A stretch of 64,000 nt of DNA from positions 30,900,899 to 30,964,898 of the forward strand of contig JACMZG010001914.1 of NCBI GenBank assembly GCA_018340805.1, written 5' to 3'. Both the position numbers and the translations under genes were made by a program. This DNA is from Microvelia longipes (lineage: Eukaryota; Arthropoda; Insecta; Hemiptera; Veliidae). Below, one piece after another: positions 1 through 10,996 of the stretch; positions within the stretch are counted from its first letter, which is position 1, and every line of letters begins with the position of its first letter. Below the pieces are notes generated by a model. It did no database searches and was not told where the DNA came from. It saw nothing but the letters and a program-made list of their open reading frames with translations.

Positions 1-91
1 AAAATAGACTCATGTTTATTACACACAATATTTACATTATTTTCCTTGTTTTTAGTTGGTTTCACATGACTGTGAAACTCCGTCAAATTAG

Positions 92-480
92 TTAGTAATT
101 TAAGATTAGATCTATTAGTTTCATTAGAATGAAACTTGTCAGAATTACTTTTAAAAAATTATTTCCTATGTGAGGTCGGTGGTTGATTAAAACTGGAATA
201 TGTCTGCAGCATGTTGACATGTTAAGAGCTGAGTTGTTTAAAGCTGAAGGATTTGCAGCTGAGTAAATAGTATTCTTATTCAGGATTTCATTTGCGATTC
301 TGTGGGTAAGAAGATTTTTACCTTTATTGTTGAGATGTAAGCCAAAGCCTGTACGATGCCAAGCTTTAAAGTGATATATCTTAATAAGGAGATTGTATCC
401 ATTAGGGTTAAATAAAAACAACGATTTTAGTGTGACGTTTTGACCAATCTGGTCATAATTATACCTAAAAAATATATTAA
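92..480 (-). pseudogene. SGNH/PC-esterase-like C-terminal fragment of a retroelement
   Basis: The minus frame reads a stretch with HRTGFGLHLNNKGKNLL followed by an Ala/Ile-rich helix. A G-x-H-L-N block followed by a basic Gly-Lys is typical of the last catalytic block (His) of SGNH hydrolase domains, which insect retroelement ORFs often carry. The frame stays open to about position 480 without an obvious start, and the Ser-containing first block of such a domain is not visible. I read it as the 3' end of a degenerate retroelement-encoded esterase rather than a host gene. Family assignment rests on one short block, so it is tentative. Confidence 0.4.
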
Positions 481-1832
481 GGGGTCAGCGGAAGAGTCAG
501 TGTTCCAACCCCCCCCCCCCATCATCTTACCTTTATCCCTATGGGTGAGATGGGCTAGCTTTCAATCAAGGCGAGTCTAGTTCAACTACTATGCTGCAAG
601 TCAGCATCACTTTTTTGTTGATTTCTATCCGTTACTAACCCACTGTCAACAAAGATTGCCATTTGTAATATTTTCAACATTTTCAAAAGAAAGCCACTTG
701 AATCGTTGGTTATAGCAGGTGAAAGTCGGCAGGGTGGCAGGCATAGAAATACTTGCATATATTATTGTTGACTCAATGGTAAACAAATTTGGATTTCGGT
801 CAATGCTACCCTTTAATTGAGTGGGTGTGTCTTAATTTCCCACTATCAGTTTGAAATTTGCTTTTTATACTTTCTATAATTGTACTTCTGACTAGCCGTA
901 ACGCTTCATGCGGCCTTTGTCGTCATTAAGCATACACTGAATGCTTTTGATTACTTTTAAGTTTTTCATTCATGTAATTTATTAATTTAATCAATTCAAT
1001 TAGGTAATAATGAAATAGTGGCCGAATTTTCCATATGCAAGACGAAAGATTTTGGCATTTAATGCAGCCTGAAACATTCACTTTTAAATGTAATAACTTG
1101 ATAAATCGACTAAATTAATAAATTAATCAAATGAAATTTACACTTACCAGCCATCAGTAGTGTTCTGTGGATGTTTTAAAAAAAATTCTTTTGACTATTA
1201 GTTTCTGAATTTTTTTTTAATACAGAACATGAAAATGGCGAACCGTCTTTATTTGGTTGCAATAAAATTATACGAAGAAAATAATCATTTTATAATAACA
1301 ATAAATGTAGTTGTCATAAACAAAAATTGCCATGATATTCATAAATTTAAATATAATTGGTTATTGTTGGAAAGCTGTGGGCGTTAGTTCATGAGTTGAC
1401 CACCGCAGTGGTAATTTTTAGTAGCTTGCGATAATCAAATCCAAACTTTTCCTCATGTAAGTTAACCTCCTGATTCTAATTACTGGGCAACCAATATTAT
1501 TTATAACAGATGTATTTTTAACAATAATCGTCAAAACATATTTGTTTAAAATAAATTCTTTATTTTGTAAATTACCAATTACAAAATAATATAAAGATAA
1601 GCTTCTCAAAATGGCCCAGGAGCCTGAGTTAAGCAGCGGTATTAATTATTTAACACTATAAATTATATTTAACCATAAATTTATAAATTGACAGAAGATT
1701 GTCAGATTATTATTATTTATTTATTAATTATATTTTATTATTGTTAATATATGCTGAAAAAGTTGTGTTAATATTACTTTATTTTAATAACTAATTAATT
1801 ATTAATATTTAAATAATTGTGACTATAGTACA
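481..1832. other. AT-rich spacer, no gene seen
   Basis: Only short random open frames are present. A run of C near 509-520 interrupts the AT-rich sequence. I see no splice-flanked coding block. Confidence 0.5.
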
Positions 1833-2112
1833 ACACACATCTAAAATCAGTTGACAGCATGGGCAATAATGTGAGGGAGCAAATGAGGTTATTCCTGGAT
1901 GTTAAACCATGCCCTTAATTTCAAATCAGGCCAAGCTGATTTGCTGATAAGGTAACCATATTGGCCTGATACTAGTATGTGTATCAGTTGACAGCGTGGG
2001 CTAATAATGTGAGGGAGCAAATAAGGTTAGTACCTCAATTTCAAATTAGGCCAACCTTATTGGTTCCTCAACACTATTTTCCCACGTTGTCCACTGATTT
2101 TAGCCGTGTGTC
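1833..2112. mobile_element. MITE family A, copy 1 (tandem or composite)
   Basis: The left end has TAAAATCAGTTGACAGCATG and the right end has its mirror (GTTGTCCACTGATTTTAGCC), so the element has inverted terminal repeats. A second left-type arm (TCAGTTGACAGCGTGGG) begins near 1985, so this locus looks like one copy inserted in or fused to another. There is no coding capacity. Related copies lie at 2518-3382 and 4774-4916. Confidence 0.75.
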
Positions 2113-2517
2113 GTCCAATAAATTATTTTTGTCTTAGAAGCTAATGCGTGTTAATTTATATTGATTTAAAAATTTCCAATTAATATAAAAGGTTTATTGA
2201 AATTTTCTTATTTGTTTAAGTTAATGGTGCATTCAGTATATTTTGGGCTCAAGCTGGATTTTTCAACTCCCATTAATTTCTATAATAACCCAGTTCACAA
2301 TGAACTGTTTGAAATCTGAAACAACTTGAGATCTTATGATATGAAGTGAGTCTTATTATAAATATAAAACTATAAAATTTAATAGAGTATGTGTGCAGTT
2401 AGTAAAAAGGCGGGATTATCAGTTTAATTTAACTGGTTAGTTGCTCATTTGTCAGTAGTGGCCACCCAGCGCTGCAGTCGTTTCCCTTGTTAATCAGCTT
2501 TTACTGTTAATAGTTTA

Positions 2518-3382
2518 ACACATAGCTAAAATCAGTTGACAACATGTGAGATAGTGTTGAGGAACCAATGAGGTTAATCTGATTTGAAATGGACCAACCT
2601 ATAAATATAAATTCATGTGGTGGTAATAACCCTATTAAATTGTTAGGTATCATTTTGGATTCAAAGTTGTCATGGAAACCTCATATAGAGGAAACGCACA
2701 GTAAAATCTCTGTGTATATATTTGTTATTAGGAAACTAAGCAAGTCTCTACCAGTAAGTGTTTTGTGTATCTCTCCATGTGACCAAAGCAGACTCACATA
2801 TGGTATAATCCTTTGGGGACATGTAAATATAAAGTCTTTGTTGTTACTTCAAAAAAGGCCTTAAAAATCATCTCTAAAGCTGGCTATAGAGATGAATGCA
2901 AGCCTATTTTCAAGAAATTACAAGTGATGACAGTTGTAAATTTGTATATACTAAATGTTGTGTTGTTTGTTAAATTAAATGTATTCAATTATAAGTGCTA
3001 TGGTAGCAACCATAATTATAAAACAAGAAATAGATGTGTACTTACCATTCCAAGTCACAGGCTAAGCAAGGCAGAAGTGAGGCAGTTTTTTTTAGGAATA
3101 AAGATTTATCATAAACTTCCGCAACCACTGAAATCACTAGAGCTCAAACTATTTACAAAAGTGATTAAAAATTTTATACATAATGAACCGTTTTACTGTC
3201 TACAGGAATATTTTAATTTTAGTTTTAATTGATTTAACATTAAGCTTTGTACTGGACGCAATCTATTGTCATAAATGATTTAATGAAGTAAAGATATTTA
3301 TTTATTTATGGGGGGGTGTGGTTTAACATCCAAGAACAACTTCATTGGCTCCTCCACGCTGTCAACTGATTTTAGCCGTGTG
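2518..3382. mobile_element. MITE family A, copy 2, split by a non-LTR fragment
   Basis: The left arm (GCTAAAATCAGTTGACAAC near 2524) and the right arm (GTCAACTGATTTTAGCCGTG near 3361) match family A, but about 750 bp of reverse-transcriptase sequence separates them. The simplest reading is a retroelement insertion into a pre-existing MITE. Confidence 0.7.
2589..3231 (+). pseudogene. Non-LTR reverse transcriptase, C-terminal fragment
   Basis: Two overlapping frames together give the end of a jockey/CR1-like RT polyprotein. It opens with the KLLGIILDSKLSWKPHIEET block just downstream of the RT palm, followed by a SRLTYGIILWG block, then LLLLQKRALKII-like text in the next frame. It ends with HNYKTRNRCVLTIPSHRL and a KLPQPLKSLE tail. 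A frameshift near 2855 breaks the frame. No catalytic YxDD is present, so the copy is 5'-truncated. After the stop, a short 3' UTR ends in (TTTA)n near 3295-3310. The same family recurs on the minus strand at 30700-31374. Confidence 0.75.
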
Positions 3383-3824
3383 TCCTCAATATACACTATA
3401 GTCCTCAATCTTTTCGTAGGTTACCTGATCTGTGGACAACATGGCATTAGGTATAACCTATTTTACAATTGCAATAGCTAAAAGTAGCCCTAGTGGCCAA
3501 ACTTTTCTCCTTTTGGCTTTCCCAGTCATAACAAAACCTTGGATTACGTGTGAGTATATTCTACTATACATAAGACAAAGTTTTGAGGTAGGGTGGGTTA
3601 ACTTAAATGAGGGAAAGGTGGTCCCCTATTGCGCTAGTGTCGACCGAAATCCGAATTTTCCTACCATTTAATCGACAGTCTTACTGTTTAAGTATCTATA
3701 GTCCCTGTTTTGAGGTAAAACATCATAGTTTTGACTGATGTAAACAAACTTTTTCTGATAATTTTAAGTGTCATACCAATAAATATATTTTTATCAATAA
3801 GTTACGAACTAAGCTATAATATCA
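3383..3824. other. Spacer without a recognised gene
   Basis: A 79-codon open frame from 3432 shows no family signature or splice context. I do not call it a gene. Confidence 0.4.
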
Positions 3825-4710
3825 TGATGATATAAAGATGACAATGCCAAAAATTAGGGATGGGGTATACGGGGCTGAAATTAGGGATAAGGAGCTGATA
3901 AAGGTGTAATGTAATGGTAGTAATGGATGAGAATGCCAAAAATTAGGGAATAGGGTTTAGGAATCTGTTAATGCTATGATGATATAATGGATGAGAATGC
4001 CAAAAATTATGGTATGGGGTTTAGGGGGCAGTAAACATATTATAGCTTAAATAGCATTTCAAAATTAGGGACTAGCCATTTAGGGGGCTATTAAAGCTGA
4101 TATAATATTATGGCTAAAATTGTCAAAAATTAGGGTTTAAAGGACTATTGAAATATTATTTTCTGGCTCAAATTTCTTAGAGAAGGGAGGGGACTCTTTA
4201 TATTTATATACTTACCTTTTTTTTATTTTAGAAAATACTAGATGGGGCAAAAAAACTTGTAAATTACCTTAATTGAATGAAACATTTATTATTTCTAATA
4301 ATTTAATAACACTATATAAAATAATTCTTGGATCTTTCTATAAATGGCTTGTTATTTTGCCTCCATATTGTGATTAATTGTTAGATTTTTATTTCAGATG
4401 CAGAAGCACAGTACTTTTGGAAGGCTGACTGGTTGGTAAGCTAATCATTTAAAGAGATATTAAGGGAAAATTGAGGCCTAGATTCAATTAATTTAATAAG
4501 TAAGTATCATTTTAATTTTAGAATTAAGGATGGGCTTTATAATTTTGAAAAATGCAATTAAAGAAAGAGGCTAGGAATGGAAGGGTTTAGGGGGGTTTCA
4601 AAGCTGATATAATATTATGGCTTAAATTATAGTACTGGGGCTGTTGAAGCTGGATCATATTGCCGAAAAATTGGGAATAGGGGCTTACATGTAGTGATTA
4701 ATTTTACTTA
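3825..4710. repeat. Degenerate tandem array, ~75-bp unit
   Basis: The phrase AATGCCAAAAATTAGGG recurs with GATGATATAATGG and GGGGTTTAGGGGGC around it, at about 3843, 3933, 3994, 4060, 4125 and 4610. Spacing and sequence have drifted strongly, which points to an old minisatellite. There is no coding content. Confidence 0.6.
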
Positions 4711-4773
4711 TTAAAAATGGGGAATTAAGTGAAACATGGAGGGGGAAGGAAGTGTGATTATTGTATTGAACAT

Positions 4774-4916
4774 GGTTATAATCAGTTGACAGCATAGGAA
4801 GATATTGTTAAGCAACCAATGAAGTTTGCCTGATATTAAATTGTGGGCGGGGTTTAAAGACTGACCTTATTGGATCCCTTGCATTATTTTCCCATGTTGT
4901 CAACTGATTATAATCC
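4774..4916. mobile_element. MITE family A, copy 3
   Basis: It has inverted ends GGTTATAATCAGTTGACAGC and CATGTTGTCAACTGATTATA over a 143-bp body. This is the shortest and most symmetric copy of family A in the window. Confidence 0.75.
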
Positions 4917-5537
4917 TGACCATATTGATAACAAAAGGGTGATCATTGTTAAAGTCCTTAGTTTATTTATTTATTTGAAATTAACGGATCACACGATCCT
5001 TGTGGAGGTTTTATGGTGTTTCTTATTTGTGACGATTTTTTTTCTCAAAGTGCTTTAATTTAATTCATTCTAAGGTGTATGAACTCAACAAATCATTGAA
5101 AAATAGGATTTTAATGGGTCATCACGAGGATTTAAACTGAGTGATATGAAGATGAAAATCACAATGTAGTGTTTTATTTAATTTATTGTTAAATAATTTT
5201 AGTTTGCAGGAACTCACAAAATTAATTTTTTATTGCATTTAATTATTACATTAGTTGTGACAGGTATTTAAATTAACTCTATAATGGTGTTTTAATTTAT
5301 TAATTGTTTATCAATTTTATTTACTCACTGAAATAATCAATAACCCACTGAATTCACTTCTTTTTTGTAAAATGTTTGTTTAAATTATCCGTTTAGATTT
5401 TAATATCTCTGGGTTAAATTGGAGAAATTCAAGTCTGCAGTAATAGAAGTCTGATTCTATATTTCAAATCTATTCATAGATCATCATCACAAGTATGATG
5501 AGGGTGAGTTCAATTATATTAAGAACCACAATTATGG
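4917..5537. other. AT-rich spacer, no gene seen
   Basis: No coding block or repeat was recognised. Confidence 0.45.
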
Positions 5538-5572
5538 CACTAGATATATTGAATGAATGAATGAATGAATGA
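5538..5572. repeat. (GAAT)n microsatellite
   Basis: About six consecutive GAAT units precede ATTTATTAGATC. Such tails often mark the end of a non-LTR insertion, though no element was recognised next to it. Confidence 0.7.
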
Positions 5573-5807
5573 ACCATTTATTAGATCTAAATACCTTTAC
5601 ATTTATACATGTTTTTACAGAATTTATAAATTTATATTAATAACAAAGATATATGATCTAAATCAGCCTAAGCTGTGGTTTTTATAAGTTTATAATCAAT
5701 ATAAACTTAAGTTTGTGTTCTATATTTTAATTTTCAAAAATCTTTTACAAAACATTTAATAGGTATGTTAAATACTGTGATAACATTTTGTTCATATACA
5801 TACATAA

Positions 5808-5823
5808 TATATATATTATATAT

Positions 5824-5867
<44 letters not shown>

Positions 5868-5883
5868 ATATATATATACATAT

Positions 5884-5937
<54 letters not shown>

Positions 5938-6042
5938 TATATATATACATACACATACATATATACATATATATACATACATACACACATACATATACAC
6001 ATATATACATATATATATACAACACATATACATATATATATA

Positions 6043-6073
<31 letters not shown>

Positions 6074-6170
6074 CACATATACATATAATACATATACATA
6101 CATACACACATACATACATACATACATACACATATATATACATATATATAATATATATAATATTTAACCA
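5808..6170. repeat. Long (TA)n / (TACA)n microsatellite
   Basis: About 360 bp of TA dinucleotides with interspersed ATAATAT symmetry breaks and TACATACA stretches. It reads as Tyr/Ile-rich open frames on both strands, which are artefacts of the repeat. It can extrude cruciforms and is likely length-polymorphic. Confidence 0.95.
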
Positions 6171-6465
6171 TTCTTTTAATTATATTTAAATATTATTATT
6201 ATTATTTAATTAACTAGTTTATTTATTTTTTATTTCACTTTTTCATTTAGTTTTTACAATATACATTGACATTTCTTATTTCCTAAATTATTTTAATTTT
6301 ACAATATTATACTTAATATTTTTATTATAAATATATTATAATAGATATATTATTTCTTAATTTTTGAAACTTATTATTTTATTTTCTTAAAGAAGTTTTC
6401 TTGACAAAGGTTATTATTTTGACGTTTTCTTTTTATCTTCATCCTTTATAGTCAGGTTTGAAAAA

Positions 6466-7269
6466 TTATGTATTGTTTTCTCCATTTGTTAGTATTCTTG
6501 TTACAACATAGTTAAGGTCCAGCTTAGTTATTTCTTTTAGTAGTTTTAAGCCATCTGTATAAAAATCTTTGTTTATATGAAAGAGACCTTTTCCTTCCAA
6601 CCAAGCAAATTTTTGTCCCTCTACTACAAGTTCATCTCTTATTATTGATGTTTTAATTATAACGTTTTTCTTATTAATTTCTTTTTTTATTTTAACTATA
6701 TTGGAAAGTTTTTTCCTGGTAGAGGCTACAAGATCTCTTTGGATAGCATACTTTGTAGCTTTGAGTTTACTACAGTTCTTTAAAACTAATGCTACATCCT
6801 CTTCATTACACAATGTAATTTTTATAGGATTTCTATTTCCACGGATATTGTTTTTCTCGGAGCTCTTAGGCCGATGAATTTTGTTTAAAACAATTTCTTT
6901 ATCTATTTTCAATGTCTCCTTAAATATTTCTTTTAACTTGCTCTCAGTATTTTCTTCTTCACAGGATACACCATATAAAACTAAGTTTTTATTTAATTGA
7001 TCATTCATCAATTTTTCAATCGCCCTGTCTTGCATTTCTAACTTAAAATTTATTCTGTTTATCTCAGTTTTGAGTTGCTGATTTTCTAAACTCAACTTAT
7101 TTATGACATCTGTTAATGCTTTTAAATCTGAAGATGTTGCTAGTTTTTTCATATCTAGCATGTTACTGAATGCTTCTAACATTTGCTTAGTAAATGCTTC
7201 TTGGTTAATTGATGTCATGCAAATTTCAGTATTCAATGGTTTCTTTGCTTTTGTTTTATTTTTTGACAT
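6466..7269 (-). CDS. L1-like non-LTR retrotransposon ORF1 protein, intact
   Basis: This is an uninterrupted 267-codon frame starting MSKNKTKAKK. Residues about 28-95 form a leucine/heptad coiled coil (LTDVINKLSLENQQLKTEI). Next comes an RRM-like block (KNLVLYGVSCEEE) and a basic C-terminal domain with IQRDLVASTRKKLSNI and ELVVEGQKFAWLEGKG. This order (coiled coil, RRM, CTD) is that of L1-type ORF1p, an RNA-binding chaperone of the retrotransposition particle. No ORF2 (endonuclease/RT) follows on the minus strand: only a short basic start (MKIKRKRQNNN) and then AT-rich DNA. An intact ORF1 without ORF2 is the reverse of normal 5' truncation. It may be a recent partial copy or an internally deleted element. 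Confidence 0.8.
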   Translation of the reverse strand: MSKNKTKAKKPLNTEICMTSINQEAFTKQMLEAFSNMLDMKKLATSSDLKALTDVINKLSLENQQLKTEINRINFKLEMQDRAIEKLMNDQLNKNLVLYGVSCEEENTESKLKEIFKETLKIDKEIVLNKIHRPKSSEKNNIRGNRNPIKITLCNEEDVALVLKNCSKLKATKYAIQRDLVASTRKKLSNIVKIKKEINKKNVIIKTSIIRDELVVEGQKFAWLEGKGLFHINKDFYTDGLKLLKEITKLDLNYVVTRILTNGENNT

Positions 7270-7629
7270 CTTTATGAATATATACAGTGGTATTTGAATT
7301 AAAGAAAAATCTTGTACTACTGCAATCTAGTAGAGACAGGCAGTACTAACAAATACAGGGCTGTGTTGAGTTGCAAGTTTCAAGGTCAAATTTTTGTTGA
7401 CATTTGAGAGAGTGAGTGAAGAATGTCTTGATGTATATGGTACAAAGATCAAAATTTATGTAGCTATTTATTCTTACTGGATTTTAAAACATACTTTTTA
7501 AAAATGTTGTTAATTCTTACTTACATGAAAATTTAATTCATTTTAATGAAGCAGTCCTTTAGAACATATATTATTACATAACTAAGCAAAAAATTGCTAA
7601 GAAATATTCACTAAAACATTTTAAAATGA
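7270..7629 (-). other. Probable 5' UTR of the L1-like ORF1 element
   Basis: About 360 bp precede the ORF1 start on the minus strand, somewhat richer in G and C than the surroundings between 7320 and 7430. No target duplication was found by eye. Confidence 0.3.
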
Positions 7630-8090
7630 AATAAAACTGGAGAACTGATATGCCCTCTATCAGAGCCAAGAAACTCTCCACTAGATATATTGCTAACATC
7701 AATATTCCCACTTGTAGGCTCAACAATTCATATCAGTCCCCAAATTTTAATGGAATAAGGTGCTTTAATAAATTACCCGCTTCAATAGTTGAACATCCAC
7801 CCAAAAATTTAAAAAAAAAAGCATTTGAACGTTGCTTGAGAAAGCCTTCTATAATGTTAACGAATTTTTAGCCCACCTTAAATGTTTAGTGTTTCTCATG
7901 TAATGTTATGCTTTTTTTTAATTTAGTCTGTTATTCAAGTTATGCTGTCTATGTTTCTGAAGTCTATGTAATAATTTACAATCTATTTGTTTTTCTTGTT
8001 TTTTTCATTTCATTGTAAAATTTTGACAATTGAGAAACTTTGTAATAAAGTAACCTCAAGTATGTAAATAAATAAATAAAATCCTGGTAT
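7630..8090 (+). pseudogene. Non-LTR RT C-terminal end with 3' UTR and (TAAA)n tail
   Basis: A 73-codon frame from 7650 carries the final block typical of jockey-like RT proteins: ARKLSTRY-type text, then FNGIRCFNKLPASIVEHPPK and a basic tail. A short 3' UTR follows with TTGTAATAAAGTAACC and ends in (AAATAAAT)n near 8066-8085. The fragment is strongly 5'-truncated and lies opposite in orientation to the L1-like ORF1 beside it, so it belongs to another insertion. Confidence 0.6.
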
Positions 8091-8712
8091 AATCGAAATA
8101 TTTATCCATGAAATATTGAAATTTTTTTTTAGCACCAATGGTCGTTCTATTTATTTTTAACTAATTTATTACATATTAACAGGCAATAAAGATATAAAAA
8201 AAGAATTTCTATCGGCTCCCATGCTAATCCTACGTTAAAAAAAAATTTAATCACCCTTTCGTTTTCCCGCCATTGATATTGCCAACCTTACTACTATTTC
8301 TTTGAATTGCTAATAATGAAAATGTATCATTTGGATATGGTAACACTGACATTGTACATTGAAGGCCACTGTTTGTACCATTATTTGGTAATTTATGTTT
8401 TTGTACTAAAGAAACAAGTATTCATAAGAATTGTTAAAAAAATGTCTTTGTTTCTTGACTTGAAAAATATAAATCTGTGGTTATTTGCAATTCCAAGTCC
8501 ATAGACTTGGAGTTAATCATGCAAAGGGTTTTTAAATGGTAACTTATTTAAAATAATAATACTTTTGCTAATAAAGAACTCGTTAAAAAATCATACAAAA
8601 ATATTTGCTTGATAAAAAGGGTTTCTAATGATTTTTGTTTCATTAGAAAAAGTGTTATGTTTCGTTAAAAGTGTTAAGGTTTTTACTACTAAGAGACATC
8701 AACCACATCTGG
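8091..8712. other. AT-rich spacer, no gene seen
   Basis: Nothing recognisable was found apart from poly-A and poly-T stretches. Confidence 0.4.
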
Positions 8713-8865
8713 GCTAGCACAGTTTTCTAAATATTTATATGAATGTATGTGAACTTATCTTGTAAACATGCTAGCTTAAATGTCACTTCTGTGGTTAGCG
8801 CATTTTCTAAATATTTATATGAATGTATGTGAACTTATCTTGTGAAAATGCTAGCTTAAATTAGC
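8713..8865 (+). repeat. Two-copy direct repeat, ~66 bp each
   Basis: TTTTCTAAATATTTATATGA and the downstream GTGAACTTATCTTGT and ATGCTAGCTTAAAT occur twice (about 8722-8778 and 8805-8862) with few differences. This is a local tandem duplication without coding sense. Confidence 0.8.
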
Positions 8866-9588
8866 TCCTATTATTTTCAAGCCTATTGGTTGGGAAGCCG
8901 GTTCCTTGATTGACATGTTGTTATTGCTATGATTAGTATTTGGCATCTTCTTGACCTGGTAAATATAACCAGATTATCAGTGAATATCAGCTTCACACTC
9001 AACCAATTGACAACTGTAGTGATAAATAATCAGGCCTTTATTAACATTCCTGGAATAATAAAATATTAAGCTATGAAGTATCGACAATTTTTATTGCACC
9101 GATGGTCACTAATAATTAGTAAATAAAAGCAGAATTTTGATTTTCTCCTGTGACACTAATTGTGCACTACTTATGACGTTAATTGCTTCCGAAGTTGTAA
9201 AAAATATGTATGTTGAGTATTAATAGTCAATTATAAAATATTAGCATTATTCCATATTTATCTTGTATCGTGAAAACTTAGTACGTTAATAAAATCTTTA
9301 TTTTATTAAATAACTCGGTTTAATTTATTTAACTTTATAAAACTTTTATTTAACTGAGCAATTAATTAAGAATGCTTTCAGAAAATAACAATTTCTATAG
9401 AAACCCAATTTCCACAGAACAAGTGACACAAGAGACTTTACGAAGATTATGGGAGTAAATAAACATTTCTATCGGTTAGTTTAGGATTTTAGTTCACTTT
9501 TGATTTGACAGGACCACTGCATTTCAACACTTGATTATTCAGGCCCTAAATCAAATGAGGCAGATGTGATAACCTCTTAGTCAACATC
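8866..9588. other. AT-rich spacer, no gene seen
   Basis: No coding block or clear repeat was found. Confidence 0.4.
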
Positions 9589-9790
9589 CTGTAATACTTA
9601 TTATCTTGTTTCAGATTGCTGAAGAGCTCTAGCATTATGAGGTGGGACCTCTGAGACATGATCCTGAAATTCTCTGTTTCCTTATCAGGGAAACAGATGA
9701 TATTGTATTTGGAGGTGTTTGGGGAAAACTAATTTGTTTTGGAAACTCTGATAAAGGTGATTATTTGTTTGTGGTATAATATTATTATAA
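9589..9790 (-). mobile_element. Repeat family B, copy 3 (reverse orientation, truncated)
   Basis: Read on the minus strand, the segment matches the repeats at 24115-24320 and 32118-32310: AATAATCACCTTTATCAGAG, then AACAAATTAGTTTTC and CAATCTGAAACAAGATAATA. It begins next to AATAATATTA and stops at AAGTATTA, just where the other copies continue into CAGGGGTCTCC. It has no open frame. Confidence 0.75.
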
Positions 9791-10097
9791 ATGAAAGGAG
9801 TTTAGCCATGATGCACTATCACTTAAAGTGTTTTGTAAGATCCTGTTGTGCATATAAATTATTTATGGAATTCTTAATTAGTAGTAACTATGAATCTTCA
9901 AGGGAATACTGTATAAAAATTTGTTGAATGGTACATATAAACTGGAAATAGAATTTATAACTGTTTTGAACTGTTCCTTTTGTTATTCTGGTCACATTTT
10001 GCCACTAGATGACCTGTTTTACAACTGTGAGACAATCTAGCTCTTTTGGCTAATGACTGTGTCTTCTTTTAGTATAAAACTATTTATAGTATTTAGA

Positions 10098-10537
10098 GTC
10101 CTGGGTACAAAGAGACTAAAACTTAGAGGGAATTCTTCTTGTAGAATAACACTATGATAAAGGGTCCAGAAGTGAGACAGTTTCCAGTGGGTACCCGTTT
10201 GGTACTGACTCCTAGAGTCTTTCTAGAGAGAGACTCCCCATCCCTCTATAACTTATATTGGAGCATTTTGCAGTGACGCCAAATTAATTTATATTAATTT
10301 AATTGTTGTATTAATTAAATTTATACAACAATAAATTATGGGATAGATAATAATTGCAATTTTAAATTCCTTTTACTTATTTTAAGCTCAAAATGGTAGA
10401 AAAGTAATGTGATATTTACCAGATATTGTAATTATTACAAAAAATAATGTCATAATGTGGTACCACTCTACTCAGGGAAGAGCAGTTGTATCCTCCCTCG
10501 AAGAATTAGTCTCTTTGCTTGGGTAGTACTAAAGTAA
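10098..10537. mobile_element. Possible MITE with imperfect ~30-bp inverted ends
   Basis: GGTACAAAGAGACTA near 10105 is mirrored by TTAGTCTCTTTGCTTGGG near 10507, with the adjacent TTAGAGGG/CCCTCGAA also partly mirrored. The 440-bp interior is non-coding. No flanking duplication was recognised, so the call is weak. Confidence 0.35.
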
Positions 10538-10914
10538 TATATAAACCAAGTAGGGAAACTCCTATGTACTAACCTTTGTAAAATAATTTAGACATGCATG
10601 ATTAGCTGATATCTGCCTCAAAAATAAAAAAATAGCTGAAATTGGAATAACTGGGCGTTATTTATACTTTATTTTATTGGCAACCCTGATAATATTAGGA
10701 GAGTTTTTTATCGTGTTTTTGTACTTTAATATGTATATGATAATGTAATGATTTTGCAATAAATTCTGTGAAATAATTGTTACAATAATTTAGTTAAAGA
10801 AAAGAGAAACTATAGTAAAGGTAATCACACGTTTTTATTAAGATTTTGAAGAACACACATAACATAAATGTAACTTAAAATTACTATTGCTTCTATTATA
10901 TTCAGAAGTTTTAG

Positions 10915-10996
10915 GTTAAAGTTGTTAAAGTACTAATTACAATTAATATTTGAAGGGGGTTGTTAAACTACTAATTACAATTAATATTTGAAGGGT
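10915..10996 (+). repeat. Tandem duplication, ~38 bp x2
   Basis: ACTAATTACAATTAATATTT followed by GAAGGG is present twice back to back, each preceded by GTTGTTAAA. Confidence 0.8.

Noticed and set aside
3843..4150. Repeated TTAGGG words resembling telomere repeats
   Set aside because: TTAGGG occurs only as part of a longer degenerate ~75-bp unit (AAAAATTAGGG), not as a contiguous hexamer array.
5734..6143. Tyr/Ile-rich open frames on both strands
   Set aside because: Pure (TA)n/(TACA)n microsatellite.
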